The translations under genes and the position numbers were made by a program. A stretch of DNA of 64,000 nt, taken from the NCBI GenBank assembly GCA_902475245.1, contig CABRYP010000006.1, positions 1 through 64,000 of the forward strand. Direction: 5' to 3'. Positions 42,731-51,829 of the stretch are shown here, one piece after another; the stretch's first letter is position 1; the number at the start of each line of letters is the position of its first letter. The notes under the pieces were generated by a model that saw nothing but the letters and a program-made list of their open reading frames with translations, searched no databases and was not told the origin of the DNA. The DNA comes from an uncultured Collinsella sp. GTDB taxonomy: Bacteria; Actinomycetota; Coriobacteriia; Coriobacteriales; Coriobacteriaceae.

Positions 42731-43459
42731 TTACTCGCAGAGCGAAAGAGCGGCCTCGTCAGCAACGACGACGCAATTGGTGTGGAGCTGCAGGATCGAA
42801 GCGGGGCACTCGGGCGTAACCGGGCCATAGCACATATCGTGCACAGCCTGAGCCTTGGCCTCGCCGTTGGCGACAACCAGGATCATGCGGGCATACATGA
42901 TGGTCTGGGTGCCCATGGTGTAAGCCTGACGGGGCACATCATCGATGCTGTCGAACAGGCGGCTGTTGGCCTGAATGGTGCTCTCGGTCAGGTCGACGCA
43001 GTGCGTACCCTTGGAGAAGTGGTCATCGGGCTCGTTGAAGCCGATGTGGCCGTTATTACCAATGCCGAGCAGCTGCAGATCCGGGTAACCGGCGGCAGCG
43101 ACGATCTTGTCGTACTCGGAGCAGGCAGCAGCTGCATCGGGGTTGGAGCCATCGGGCACGTGTGTGTTGTTCAGATCGATATTGATGTGATCGAAGAAGT
43201 TCTCGCGCATAAAGTAGTGATAGCTCTGGGGATCATCGTGCGAAAGACCACGATACTCGTCCAAGTTATAGGTGCTGACCTCGGCAAAGTCGACGTCGCC
43301 CTTCTTGTACCAAGCAGCGAGCTGTTTGTAAGCGCCAATCGGGGTGGAGCCGGTGGCAAGACCCAACACGCAATCGGGCTTGAGGATAACCTGGGCCGAA
43401 ATGATATTAGCGGCCTTGCGGCTCATATCCTCGTAGTCTTTAGCTTTAATGATTTTCAT
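42731..43459 (-). CDS. nagB: Glucosamine-6-phosphate deaminase
   Basis: The 242-residue enzyme turns glucosamine 6-phosphate into fructose 6-phosphate and ammonia. Motifs: LGLATGSTPIGAYKQL (phosphate loop), YNLDEYRGL with the catalytic Asp region, LLGIGNNGHIGFNEP with the ring-opening His, and YTMGTQTIMYARMILVVANG. The length is that of Gram-positive NagB. AAAGGA precedes ATG 43459. It neighbours crr and glmM, all touching amino-sugar or PTS metabolism, but terminator-like hairpins separate it from crr. Confidence 0.97.
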   Translation of the reverse strand: MKIIKAKDYEDMSRKAANIISAQVILKPDCVLGLATGSTPIGAYKQLAAWYKKGDVDFAEVSTYNLDEYRGLSHDDPQSYHYFMRENFFDHINIDLNNTHVPDGSNPDAAAACSEYDKIVAAAGYPDLQLLGIGNNGHIGFNEPDDHFSKGTHCVDLTESTIQANSRLFDSIDDVPRQAYTMGTQTIMYARMILVVANGEAKAQAVHDMCYGPVTPECPASILQLHTNCVVVADEAALSLCE

Positions 43460-43657
43460 TACGCGTCCTTTCTCGTAGAAGAGAGGCAAGGCTTCCCTTA
43501 CAAGCACTTGCCCGCGGCCCGCGTCGGCCGCAACCAACGTGTGCGGCCACCAGGGCGAGGTCGCGTAATGTATGTGTCTCGTGTCTAACCGCGTCGAGGC
43601 CCCTGCCCGTCCACGGCGACCCAAAGCTGTTTAGCTTCGGACGTTTTCCATCTTGCC

Positions 43658-43691
43658 ACGGAGGGCGCCCTCTTTCAAGGGCGCCCTCCGT
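43658..43691 (-). terminator. 14-bp hairpin after PTS IIA
   Basis: ACGGAGGGCGCCCT and its complement enclose a six-base loop 41 bases beyond the IIA stop. There is no T-run on the minus strand. Confidence 0.6.
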
Positions 43692-43731
43692 AAACGTGAT
43701 TGAATTGTAGGCCAAAGGCCAAGCGGAGCGA

Positions 43732-44229
43732 CTAGCGCTCACGCGCGACGATGAGCTGGTCCATCTCCTCGACATGCTCTCCAACAGAGCCCTTGATGCT
43801 CGAGAACTCAACGGAATTGCAAACCAAGATGGGAACCGTCACATCGTAGCCCTCGGCAGCAATCGCTTCGCGATCGAACTCGATGAGTACATCGCCCTTA
43901 TGGACGATGTCACCCACTTGCGCATACACAGTAAAATGTTTGCCCTCGAGCTGAACGGTGTCCAAACCAACATGGATGAGCACGTCTAGACCATCGACCG
44001 TGTTGAGCGCAACGGCATGACCCGTGGGAAAAATCGCCTCGACCTTAGCGTCAGCCGGAGCAATCACACGTGTACCCGTAGGCTGAATCGCCACGCCCTG
44101 GCCCAAAAGGCCGGTAGCAAACGTCTGGTCTTTGACCTCGGATAACGGAATGACGTCGCCCGAGATGGGAGCATCCAGCGTAAGGACTCGACCACGCATA
44201 CCAAAAGACCTCAGGACTTTAGTGAACAT
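43732..44229 (-). CDS. crr: PTS glucose-type IIA component
   Basis: The 165-residue soluble IIA protein passes phosphate from HPr to a sugar-specific IIB. It has PISGDVIPLSEVKD, MGxGVAI-like LLGQGVAIQP, FPTGHAVAL and the phosphorylation-site His in DVLIHVGLDTVQLEGK. The start ATG 44229 follows GAGGGGGAGC closely; ATG 44250 is an alternative. It could serve the alpha-glucoside IICB at 13940, which lacks IIA, and may act as a regulatory IIA. Confidence 0.94.
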   Translation of the reverse strand: MFTKVLRSFGMRGRVLTLDAPISGDVIPLSEVKDQTFATGLLGQGVAIQPTGTRVIAPADAKVEAIFPTGHAVALNTVDGLDVLIHVGLDTVQLEGKHFTVYAQVGDIVHKGDVLIEFDREAIAAEGYDVTVPILVCNSVEFSSIKGSVGEHVEEMDQLIVARER

Positions 44230-44300
44230 GCTCCCCCTCGGACATACCAATCAATCAAAATAGCCTTAACAGTTTACCACTTGGCACCCGATATTGACCA

Positions 44301-45638
44301 TTAGGGAAGTTCGCGCTTGACAACCTCGACGATGTCGTCGACAACGCGCTGGGTCAGCTCGTGCGTCTCGGCCTCAGCCATAACGCGAACCAGCGGCTCG
44401 GTACCGCTCGGGCGCACCAAGACGCGGCCGCGACCGTTGAGCTCCTTCTCGGCGGCAGCGACGGCGTCCCAGATGGGCTGGCAATCGTCCAGGCCGGCCT
44501 TGTTGTCCGAATGCACGTTGACGAGCACCTGCGGGTACTTCTTCATGATGCCGGCAAGGTCGGTGAGCGTGCGGCCGGTGCGCTTGAGCACGGCCAGAAG
44601 CTGCAGGGCCGTCACCAAGCCGTCGCCGGTGGTGTTGTGCTCCAGGAAGATGATGTGGCCGGACTGCTCGCCGCCGATGACAGCACCGTCCTCGAGCATG
44701 CGCTCAAGAACATAGCGGTCGCCCACGGCGGTCTGCACCATCTCAAAGCCCTGCTCCTTCATGGCGATGGAGAAACCGAGGTTGCACATAACGGTCGAGA
44801 CGATCTCGGAGTTGGCGAGCTTACCGCGAGCGGCCAGGTCAGAGCCGCAGATGGCCAGGATGTAGTCGCCGTCGATCTCGTTGCCCTCGCTGTCCACGAA
44901 CAGCACGCGATCGGCGTCGCCATCGTGAGCCAGACCGATGTCGGCGTGGGTACGCAGTACGAGCTCACGCAAGGGCTCAAGATGAGTGGAGCCGCACTCG
45001 ACGTTAATGTCGGTGCCGCAGTAGTCGGTGTTGATGGCATGGACCGTGGCGCCCAGGCGCTGCAGTGCGGCGGGCGTGGTCTGGCAAGAAGCGCCGTGGC
45101 CGCAGTCGACGGCAACAACCAAGCCGTCGAGCTTAAGGCCGTCGAGCGTGTTGATGGCATGATCGACATATGCCTTGCGGGCGTCCTTCATCTTGATGAT
45201 GTGACCCACACCGGCGCCGGTCGGCAGCGTGTCGGCAGCCATGGCCTCCTCGGACATGACCCAGGCGCTGATCTCTTCCTCGACAGCATCGGGAAGCTTC
45301 ATGCCCTTGCGGCTAAAGAACTTGATGCCGTTGAACTCCGGCGGATTGTGCGAAGCAGAGATGACGATGCCGCCGTCGAGCTCGTTTTGGACGGTGAGCA
45401 GCGCCACGGCCGGCGTAGGGATAACGCCGCAGCAGTGCGGTCGGCCGCCCTCGGCCATAATGCCGGCGGTCAGAGCACTCTCGAGCATGGTGCCCGAAAG
45501 ACGCGTGTCACGGCCGATGCAAATGTCCGGACCAAGGAACTTGGTCGCCGCACGGCCAAGACGAAACGCGAGGTCGCACGAGAGGTCGGCGTTGGCGACG
45601 CCGCGGACGCCATCGGTACCGAAGATGTTCTGGGGCAT
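44301..45638 (-). CDS. glmM: Phosphoglucosamine mutase
   Basis: The 445-residue enzyme interconverts glucosamine 6- and 1-phosphate for UDP-GlcNAc synthesis. It begins MPQNIFGTDGVRGVAN and has the phosphoserine loop GGIVISASHNPPEFNGIKFF, the metal loop HDGDADRVLFVD, GGEQSGHIIF and the terminal RPSGTEPLVRVMAEA. AAGGAG precedes ATG 45638. It follows the rplM-rpsI unit beyond a terminator. Confidence 0.97.
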   Translation of the reverse strand: MPQNIFGTDGVRGVANADLSCDLAFRLGRAATKFLGPDICIGRDTRLSGTMLESALTAGIMAEGGRPHCCGVIPTPAVALLTVQNELDGGIVISASHNPPEFNGIKFFSRKGMKLPDAVEEEISAWVMSEEAMAADTLPTGAGVGHIIKMKDARKAYVDHAINTLDGLKLDGLVVAVDCGHGASCQTTPAALQRLGATVHAINTDYCGTDINVECGSTHLEPLRELVLRTHADIGLAHDGDADRVLFVDSEGNEIDGDYILAICGSDLAARGKLANSEIVSTVMCNLGFSIAMKEQGFEMVQTAVGDRYVLERMLEDGAVIGGEQSGHIIFLEHNTTGDGLVTALQLLAVLKRTGRTLTDLAGIMKKYPQVLVNVHSDNKAGLDDCQPIWDAVAAAEKELNGRGRVLVRPSGTEPLVRVMAEAETHELTQRVVDDIVEVVKRELP

Positions 45639-45687
45639 AGGATCGCTCCTTCCCAAGTGGGCAAAACGCAGTCGCCCACCCTAGTCG

Positions 45688-45731
45688 AAAAAGAAAAGCG
45701 GGACCCGCCGAGCAATCGGCAGGCCCCGCTT
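45688..45731 (-). terminator. Terminator of rplM-rpsI
   Basis: AAGCGGGG pairs with CCCCGCTT-like arms at 45696-45731 through several stems with small internal loops, followed by TTCTTTTT on the minus strand. Confidence 0.85.
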
Positions 45732-45761
45732 GTACATTGTATCTCGTAAGGAGATAAAACC

Positions 45762-46157
<396 letters not shown>

Positions 46158-46159
46158 CT

Positions 46160-46603
46160 TTAAGCCTCCAGCTCAATCTTCGTGGGGTTCTGGGCAGCGT
46201 GCGGATGCTCGGCACCAGCGTAGACCTTAAGCTTGGTCATCTGGGCACGGCCGAGGGTGGTCTTGGGCAGCATGCCGCGAACGGCGCGCTCGATGACCTT
46301 CTCCGGGTGCTTCTCCATAGCCTGGCGGAAGCTCTCAGCCTTGAGGCCGCCGTTGTAGCCGCTGTGGCGATAATAGGTCTTCGTGTCGGCCTTGTTACCG
46401 GTAAGCTGGACCTTATCGGCGTTGATGACGACAACGAAGTCGCCGCAGTCGCTGTTGGGCGTGAACTGGGGCTTGTTCTTACCGCGCAGGATCATTGCGA
46501 TCTGGGTGGCAAGACGGCCCAGGACAGCACCATCGGCGTCGACGAGAACCCAGTTGCGCTGGACCTCGCCCTGCTTGGCGTAGTGAGTCGATTTCGAAAT
46601 CAC
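46160..46603 (-). CDS. rplM: 50S ribosomal protein L13
   Basis: The 147-residue protein has [38 protein letters not shown] and [20 protein letters not shown], the standard L13 blocks. A strong promoter lies about 65 bases upstream. Confidence 0.99.
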   Translation of the reverse strand: MISKSTHYAKQGEVQRNWVLVDADGAVLGRLATQIAMILRGKNKPQFTPNSDCGDFVVVINADKVQLTGNKADTKTYYRHSGYNGGLKAESFRQAMEKHPEKVIERAVRGMLPKTTLGRAQMTKLKVYAGAEHPHAAQNPTKIELEA

Positions 46604-46669
46604 TTAGACTCCTCCATGTACAGTACGTGTTGTTACAGAGATTCACGGGGCTCTGCAAGTAACCCGTCC

Positions 46670-46697
46670 ATATTACCCCGCTCGTCGCCCGAGTCAA
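46670..46697 (-). promoter_or_regulatory. Strong promoter of rplM-rpsI
   Basis: On the minus strand TTGACT (46697-46692) and TAATAT (46675-46670) are separated by 16 bases, close to consensus and fitting a ribosomal operon. Confidence 0.85.
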
Positions 46698-46760
46698 CAG
46701 GTATTTTGGCTCTGACCAGACTTTCTGCACATGTCGTCCATGGGTCATGACGTCGCGACG

Positions 46761-47639
46761 CTAGCGCTCGACAAATGCCTCGATATCTCCCAGCAAGCGC
46801 TTTGCCTCCTGGCGGCCCTGAATATACAGGTCGAGGAGCTTTGCTGGATCGTGCTCAACGTGGCCGACCTCGACCGGCTTTTGCGGAGCAACGACCAGTG
46901 CGCGGCCCTCGCGCTCATACTTCCACAGATGCATGCGCTGGATGTTATAGCGGTCGTGGCGCGTCTCGATAGCCTCGAGCAGGTAGGGGTAGTCGGCATA
47001 GCGGGCGCGCGCGGCGGGCATAAACTCGTAGGGCTTTTTCTCGTACGAGCGGTCCTGCGTGACAATGACAACCGCGCGATCGAAGCCCGCCTCCTCCAGC
47101 ACGTGCTCGATGGGAACCGAATCGGCTACGCCACCGTCGACGTATTTGTGCCCGTCAATCTCGACCGGCGGCGTCACCAGCGGCAGCGACGTCGAGGCGC
47201 GCACGGCATCGAGGTCGAGCACGGCGCTTTTGACCTGCAGGTACGCGGCGGTTCCAAAGAGCATGTCCGTCGCGACGGCGTACATCTCGATGGGGCTCGC
47301 ATCAAACGTCTCGTTGTCAAAGGGATCCAGGCGGTCCTGGACATCGTTGAAGATAAAGTCGTAGCCCACAATAGAACCCGTGGACGCAAACGATGCGGCA
47401 CCCATGAAGCGGTTGTCGTTGCAGAAAGCCAGGTTGATGCGGTTGGCACGGCCGATCTGGTGCGACTTGTAGTTCACGCCGTTGAGGGCACCGGCCGATA
47501 CGCCATATACCGCCGGAATCTCGACGCCGGCCTCCATGAGAACGTCAAGCACGCCTGCGGTAAATTGCCCGCGGAAGCTGCCGCCCTCCAAAACAAGCGC
47601 GACCTTGCCGGCGTTCTTTGCCTTATCTTCTGCAGTCAT
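46761..47639 (-). CDS. Patatin-like phospholipase family protein
   Basis: The 292-residue protein has the oxyanion loop LVLEGGSFRGQFTAGVLDVL, the nucleophile motif YGVSAGALNG (G-x-S-x-G) and the catalytic Asp in YVDGGVADSVP. It is a serine/aspartate-dyad acyl hydrolase expected to act on lipids in the cytoplasm. It resembles the YjjU-type bacterial patatins. GGAGGT precedes the ATG. The sequence upstream is the repeated tmRNA-related segment. Confidence 0.92.
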   Translation of the reverse strand: MTAEDKAKNAGKVALVLEGGSFRGQFTAGVLDVLMEAGVEIPAVYGVSAGALNGVNYKSHQIGRANRINLAFCNDNRFMGAASFASTGSIVGYDFIFNDVQDRLDPFDNETFDASPIEMYAVATDMLFGTAAYLQVKSAVLDLDAVRASTSLPLVTPPVEIDGHKYVDGGVADSVPIEHVLEEAGFDRAVVIVTQDRSYEKKPYEFMPAARARYADYPYLLEAIETRHDRYNIQRMHLWKYEREGRALVVAPQKPVEVGHVEHDPAKLLDLYIQGRQEAKRLLGDIEAFVER

Positions 47640-47776
47640 GTTGACCTCCTGCTGTTTCGTTTTGGCTTTCTTCTACCCAGTTTTGGGATAGAGAGCGCAT
47701 TGGTTTTGGAGTTGCGGAGGACGGGGCGGTCGGCGGGAAAGCGCGTCCCACCCTGCGTTGCTGCGGCGTTTTCTTT

Positions 47777-48024
47777 ACGCTCGCGCCCTGCGCAGAGTTC
47801 GATTCTCCGCGGTACGGGGGATCCGTTGATGCGGGGTTTGGCCAGCTGAAATTCAATAAACATCGCATCCGTTTTGAATCGAGGCTTTGCGCGGAGAATC
47901 CGCGTATTTGCTTCGCAAATCCGCACCGGCTTCGGCCGCCTGTCGGCGTCCTCGCCCGCTCGCTACAAACGCTTCGCGTTTGCTTAACGCTCGCGCCCTG
48001 CATAGAGTTCGATTCTCCGCGGTA
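47777..48024. repeat. Two direct 38-bp copies carrying an inverted tmRNA 3' end
   Basis: The segment starting ACGCTCGCGCCCTGC and ending TCTCCGCGGTA occurs at 47777-47814 and 47987-48024, 36 of 38 bases the same. Each holds the exact 17-base reverse complement of the tmRNA end at 48088-48104. Small open frames here look spurious. The 400-base gap from patatin to tmRNA contains nothing else I recognise. Confidence 0.85.
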
Positions 48025-48035
48025 TCTGTAAGTAA

Positions 48036-48070
48036 TAAAAAAGCAGGTAGGTGCGTTTACCTACCTGCTT
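48036..48070 (-). terminator. Terminator of tmRNA
   Basis: AAGCAGGTAGGT and its complement form a 12-bp stem with a six-base loop, followed by TTTTATT on the minus strand. Confidence 0.95.
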
Positions 48071-48078
48071 GTAACTAT

Positions 48079-48442
48079 TGGTGGAGGCGCGGAGAATCGA
48101 ACTCCGGTCCACGAAAGCCCCCTGATTGGCATCTCCAAGCTCAGTCGCTGGTTTAGTCTCGGACGGCTTGCGCGCAGCGACACGCTCGCGCCGTCCCAAC
48201 CGGTTCGATCTTAGCCCGCGCCATACCGATTACGTGCGCAGGAGCATTCCCCTAAAATGACGTCGCGCCGGTGTCGGGGAAATCACCGGGTTGACGCGCC
48301 GCTATAAACTAAGCAGCGAGAGCCATAGGCTCAAAAGAAGAGTTGTTGTCAATTCAATTTGACGGTACCCCTGTTTAACGAGGCGAGGAGACCTCGGCTT
48401 GCTTCCTCTCTCAGAGCTATCGTGTCGAAACCAGTCGCCCCC
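48079..48442 (-). ncRNA. ssrA: Transfer-messenger RNA (tmRNA), CCA encoded
   Basis: This 364-base RNA rescues stalled ribosomes. The 5' end GGGGGCGACTGGTTTCGAC is the family hallmark. The acceptor GGGGGCG pairs with CGCCTCC near the 3' end, followed by A-CCA. The T-arm GGAGTTCGATTCTCC is present. An internal frame encodes the tag ending PMALAA. Confidence 0.97.
48309..48353 (-). other. tmRNA tag-peptide reading frame
   Basis: The frame reads (I)DNNSSFEPMALAA then TAG. The in-frame codon before ATT is TGA, so the resume codon is either ATT (Ile) or GAC (Asp), not the usual Ala. The C-terminal ALAA is the normal proteolysis signal. Confidence 0.85.
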
Positions 48443-48679
48443 GAATGTCGGGAAAGTCTGGATGGCATTGGGCACGAGCACCCAACACCCGTCGACTTTT
48501 CAAGGAACACGCGGGGTGAGCCCCGCTCGTGGATAGCTATCTTACCACGTTCTAAAGGCGGACAGCTGCTCTATGCACGAGCTGTGAAGACCATAATGTG
48601 CACCACACTTCGCACTTTTGCTACCGGACACGTCACGTATATTTTCGCCAAGCAAAATTGACCCATCGAAAGGACCGTT

Positions 48680-49114
48680 ATGGATACCAAGCAGCAACTC
48701 GTCAATGCCCTCGCAGGTCTGGGCTCAACCATTACCGAAGCTATGGATGTCATCGAAGGCTTTGTCCCCTGCGGACATCCCGCCCTCACGGTATCGAACG
48801 CACTCGTCGTGCTGGACGCTGACGATGATGCAGCTCTCGCCCAGCAGCTTGAGACCGTCGAGGGCTTTATCGACCATGTGAGTGAGAACCGCGGCGTGTC
48901 CGCCTACCACGGCATCGAGGTCGAGCTCGCGGGTCCAAAAGCTGATCTGCTCGCAGCAATCTGCGAGGTAGGCGCCCTTATGCAGACCGCAGGCGTCAAG
49001 AACACCCAGGTCAACGAGTGGGTCTACCGCAGTCTGGCAGCACTCGATAGCTCCGACGAAAAGGCAGCCGAGCAGCTCGCAGAAAGTCCCGCCATCAAGG
49101 CCGAGCTTTTGTAA
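48680..49114 (+). CDS. Unknown 144-residue acidic protein
   Basis: The ATG follows AAAGGA at good spacing. The product is acidic, soluble and mostly helical (AGLGSTITEAMDVIEGFVPC, EVGALMQTAGVKNTQ), with ALVVLDADDDAALAQQLETV in the middle and two cysteines. I do not recognise a family. A hairpin at 49124-49160 ends the unit. It is downstream of the divergent tmRNA and convergent with the PIN gene. Confidence 0.75.
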   Translation: MDTKQQLVNALAGLGSTITEAMDVIEGFVPCGHPALTVSNALVVLDADDDAALAQQLETVEGFIDHVSENRGVSAYHGIEVELAGPKADLLAAICEVGALMQTAGVKNTQVNEWVYRSLAALDSSDEKAAEQLAESPAIKAELL

Positions 49115-49123
49115 ATAGCAGAC

Positions 49124-49160
49124 GCGGGCCCCTTGGCGCATCGTCGTCCAAGAGGCCCGC
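49124..49160. terminator. Hairpin between the unknown gene and the PIN gene
   Basis: GCGGGCCCCTTGG pairs with CCAAGAGGCCCGC, with one mismatch, around an 11-base loop between convergent genes. Confidence 0.65.
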
Positions 49161-49172
49161 AAACAGTTCGCG

Positions 49173-49667
49173 TCAACCGATTGCCGCGCCGCCGCATTCG
49201 GCCAAGGCAAGAATCGGCATCATTTGACGAGGTGTCTTTGCTGCAAGATCGGCATGTTCGAGCAGTTTTCGATCGTTGGTCACCAAGTAATCGACCTGGG
49301 CGCGTTTGCATGCGGCGAGTACCAAGTTGTCCTCGTAATCGCGATGGAGTGCTAAGTATTTGTCGGCCAGCCACAGATCGGATGCATCAGCGCCCACGGC
49401 CATAGCGTTTTCGGTCATATTCCGAACAAACGCCAGCGCCGCATCGCCAATCGCGCGGGCAGACGCCTCGTCGAGCGCTCCCCCGCTGGCAAGAACGCTA
49501 CGCTTGAGCTCGTGTTGGACAACGTACAGCACGTCCTTGGCGATATGCACCGGAAAGAACAGCAATGCCCCCGCCTCCGTCGCCTGCCCAATAAACGCAC
49601 GCGCGGCAAGCGACTCGGCATGGTCGACGCAAAACGAATCAACCCATACGTTGGCATCCAAATGCAA
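49173..49667 (-). CDS. PIN-domain protein (VapC-like ribonuclease fold)
   Basis: The protein has the PIN acidic residues: first Asp in LHLDANVWVDSF, a later acidic pair in HRDYEDNLVLAACKRAQVDY, and TND near the C-terminus (LVTNDRKLL). Such domains cut RNA; many are toxins of VapBC pairs. No antitoxin gene lies beside it. I start it at TTG 49667 because the longer frame (to 49730) runs through the terminator of the ATPase gene. The start remains uncertain. Confidence 0.72.
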   Translation of the reverse strand: MHLDANVWVDSFCVDHAESLAARAFIGQATEAGALLFFPVHIAKDVLYVVQHELKRSVLASGGALDEASARAIGDAALAFVRNMTENAMAVGADASDLWLADKYLALHRDYEDNLVLAACKRAQVDYLVTNDRKLLEHADLAAKTPRQMMPILALAECGGAAIG

Positions 49668-49709
49668 AAGACCTGCGCCCGGACGACACCGATGCCGTCT
49701 GGGCGCAGG
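49665..49709 (-). terminator. Terminator of the P-type ATPase operon
   Basis: CCTGCGCCCAGACG pairs with CGTCCGGGCGCAGG (one mismatch) and is followed by TCTTTTG on the minus strand. Its end overlaps the proposed TTG start of the PIN gene. Confidence 0.8.
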
Positions 49710-49735
49710 CCAAATAACGTGGGCGAACACATCTG

Positions 49736-51811
49736 CTAACGCAGGTAAGCCTTCGCGTTGCTCAGACTGTAGGCAATCGTCGAGCCGTTGTGCAGCAGTG
49801 ACGACGTCTGCGGAGTGATCATGCCGGTAATGCCCAGCGCCAGGAGCGCCGAGTTGGTAAGCATCACCTTAGAGTAGGAGCTCGTCAGACGATCAATGAG
49901 GCCCTGGCTCATGCGGCGCAAACGCACGATCGCGGCCAGATCCGTGTCGGTCAGGATGATATCGGCGACCTCCTTGGCGATGTCGCTTCCGCCACCCATT
50001 GCCAGCCCCACGTCGGCCAAACCGAGTGCCGGCGAATCGTTGACGCCGTCGCCCACCATGGCAACGTGGCGCCCCTCACTCTTAATGCGCTCCACATAGG
50101 CGTACTTGTCCTCGGGCAGCAGCTCGGCCTTAAACTCATCGACACCAGCCGCGCGAGCAATGCGCTCGGCCGTGCGCTCCGAGTCGCCCGTGAGCATGAC
50201 CACGTGCTTAACGCCCAGCGCATGCAGGTCGGCGATGGCCTCGCGGACCCCGGGCTTGAGCGGATCCTCGATGCCGAGCACGCCCACAACGGTGCCGTCG
50301 ACCGCCAGATACAGCGGCGACAGCCCCTGCATCTGGGACTCAATGCGTTCCTTGATGTCGGACTCGAGCTGCGCGCCCTCGTCCTCGAATACAAAGTGCG
50401 CTGAACCGATGATGGCGCGACGCCCTTCGATGGACGAAGCGATGCCGTGCGCCACGATGTACTCGACGGCAGCATGGCGCTCGCGGTGCTCGAGCCCGCG
50501 CTCACGTGCCGCATTGACCACGGCACGCGCCACCGGATGCGGAAAATGCTCCTCCAAGCAAGCGGAAAGGCGCAGGACCTCGTCCTCGCTCCAGCCGTCG
50601 GTCGTGAGCACGCAAGCTAGACGCGGCTGGGCCTCGGTCAGCGTACCGGTCTTGTCAAAGACAATGGTATCGGCCTTGGCAAACGACTCAAAGTACTTCG
50701 CGCCCTTGACCATGACGCCCATCTTGGCAGCATCGCTCATAGCGGTCATGACGGCAACGGAACCCGTGAGCTTAAGCGCGCACGAGTAGTCGACCATCAG
50801 CGCCGCCGAGGTCTTGATGAGGCTGCGGGTGGTAAGCGCAACCAGGCCCGCGAGCAGGAAGTTCCACGGGACGATCTTGTTGGCAAGGTCCTCCATATGC
50901 GACTGGCCCTCGGACTTGAGCGAGTCGGCCGTCTGCACGAGCGAGACGATTGAGCGCAGTTTGGTTTGCGCCGTGTTGGCGCGCACGCGCACCAAGATGC
51001 TGCCGTCTTCCACGACGGTGCCGGCGAACACGTCGTCGCCCACACTGCGCTCGACGGCCAGCGGCTCGCCGGTCAGGGTCGCCTGGTTGACCATGGCGCT
51101 CCCCTGCTCGACCACGCCGTCGATGCAGATGGACATGCCAGTGCGTACGGCGACCAGATCGCCGGGCTCGAGCTCGGTGGCGGCAACGCTTACCTCGGTG
51201 TCACCGACCACCTTTTGCGCCTTGTCGGGCACATCGAGCAGCGAGTTGATGAGCTCGTTTTCGCTCATGGCGCGGGTGTAGTCCTCAAGCAGCTCGCCCA
51301 CGTTGAGCAGGAACATCGTCTGGCCCGCGGTGTCGACATCACGCTTGACGAACGAAATGCCGATGGCCGAAGCGTCGAGCACAGGAACGGTCAGGCGCGG
51401 CTGCGCCAGCTCATGAAGGGCAGCGCGCAAAAATGCCATGTAACCGGCCACGACAAACACCGCACGCAGAGGCGTCGGCAAGAACCATCGGCGCGCATAG
51501 TGGGCGCCGACAAGCGTGGCAAGATCCATAACGAGCTTGTGCTTGCGTGGCTCAAGCTGCATCACGTAACCCGTCTTTGCGTCGGCAACGGCCTGGGCAT
51601 CGAGTGCGCCCAAGGCGTCGAGCACGCTTGCGCGGCGCGGCTCGTCGTACTCGAGCGCCATCTGGCCAATGCGGCCATACACGCGCACCTTGTGCACGCC
51701 GTCGATATCGCTGCTGAGCTTAAGAAGTGCATCGAGATCGCTCTCTGGCACAGGACCCGCCAATTGAAGACGGGTCCTGCCAGGGATCTCGCTGATAATC
51801 GAGAATCTCAT
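49736..51811 (-). CDS. P1B-type metal-translocating ATPase with atypical membrane motif
   Basis: The 691-residue protein has the P-type core: TGEP, DKTGTLTE with the phosphorylated Asp, EEHFPHPVA (the HP signature of P1B pumps), TGDSERTA and GDGVNDSPALGLADVG. The N-terminal ferredoxin-like metal domain lacks CxxC. In the membrane helix where CPC/SPC/CPH is expected it reads VDYSCALKLTG, with a single Cys. The metal is therefore unclear; CtpC/Mn-like groups are possible. The preceding small DUF6110 gene lies 18 bases upstream and is likely co-transcribed. Confidence 0.92.
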   Translation of the reverse strand: MRFSIISEIPGRTRLQLAGPVPESDLDALLKLSSDIDGVHKVRVYGRIGQMALEYDEPRRASVLDALGALDAQAVADAKTGYVMQLEPRKHKLVMDLATLVGAHYARRWFLPTPLRAVFVVAGYMAFLRAALHELAQPRLTVPVLDASAIGISFVKRDVDTAGQTMFLLNVGELLEDYTRAMSENELINSLLDVPDKAQKVVGDTEVSVAATELEPGDLVAVRTGMSICIDGVVEQGSAMVNQATLTGEPLAVERSVGDDVFAGTVVEDGSILVRVRANTAQTKLRSIVSLVQTADSLKSEGQSHMEDLANKIVPWNFLLAGLVALTTRSLIKTSAALMVDYSCALKLTGSVAVMTAMSDAAKMGVMVKGAKYFESFAKADTIVFDKTGTLTEAQPRLACVLTTDGWSEDEVLRLSACLEEHFPHPVARAVVNAARERGLEHRERHAAVEYIVAHGIASSIEGRRAIIGSAHFVFEDEGAQLESDIKERIESQMQGLSPLYLAVDGTVVGVLGIEDPLKPGVREAIADLHALGVKHVVMLTGDSERTAERIARAAGVDEFKAELLPEDKYAYVERIKSEGRHVAMVGDGVNDSPALGLADVGLAMGGGSDIAKEVADIILTDTDLAAIVRLRRMSQGLIDRLTSSYSKVMLTNSALLALGITGMITPQTSSLLHNGSTIAYSLSNAKAYLR

Positions 51812-51829
51812 AGTTTGTGCCTGGGAGCG

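Noticed and set aside
47636..47926. A 96-codon minus-strand frame upstream of patatin (SPVPRRIELCAGRERKE...)
   Set aside because: It is read through the repeated tmRNA-end segment, has no ribosome site and a composition typical of spurious GC-rich frames.
49173..49730. VapBC toxin-antitoxin pair at the PIN gene
   Set aside because: No antitoxin-sized gene with a DNA-binding N-terminus adjoins it; the upstream region is the ATPase terminator.
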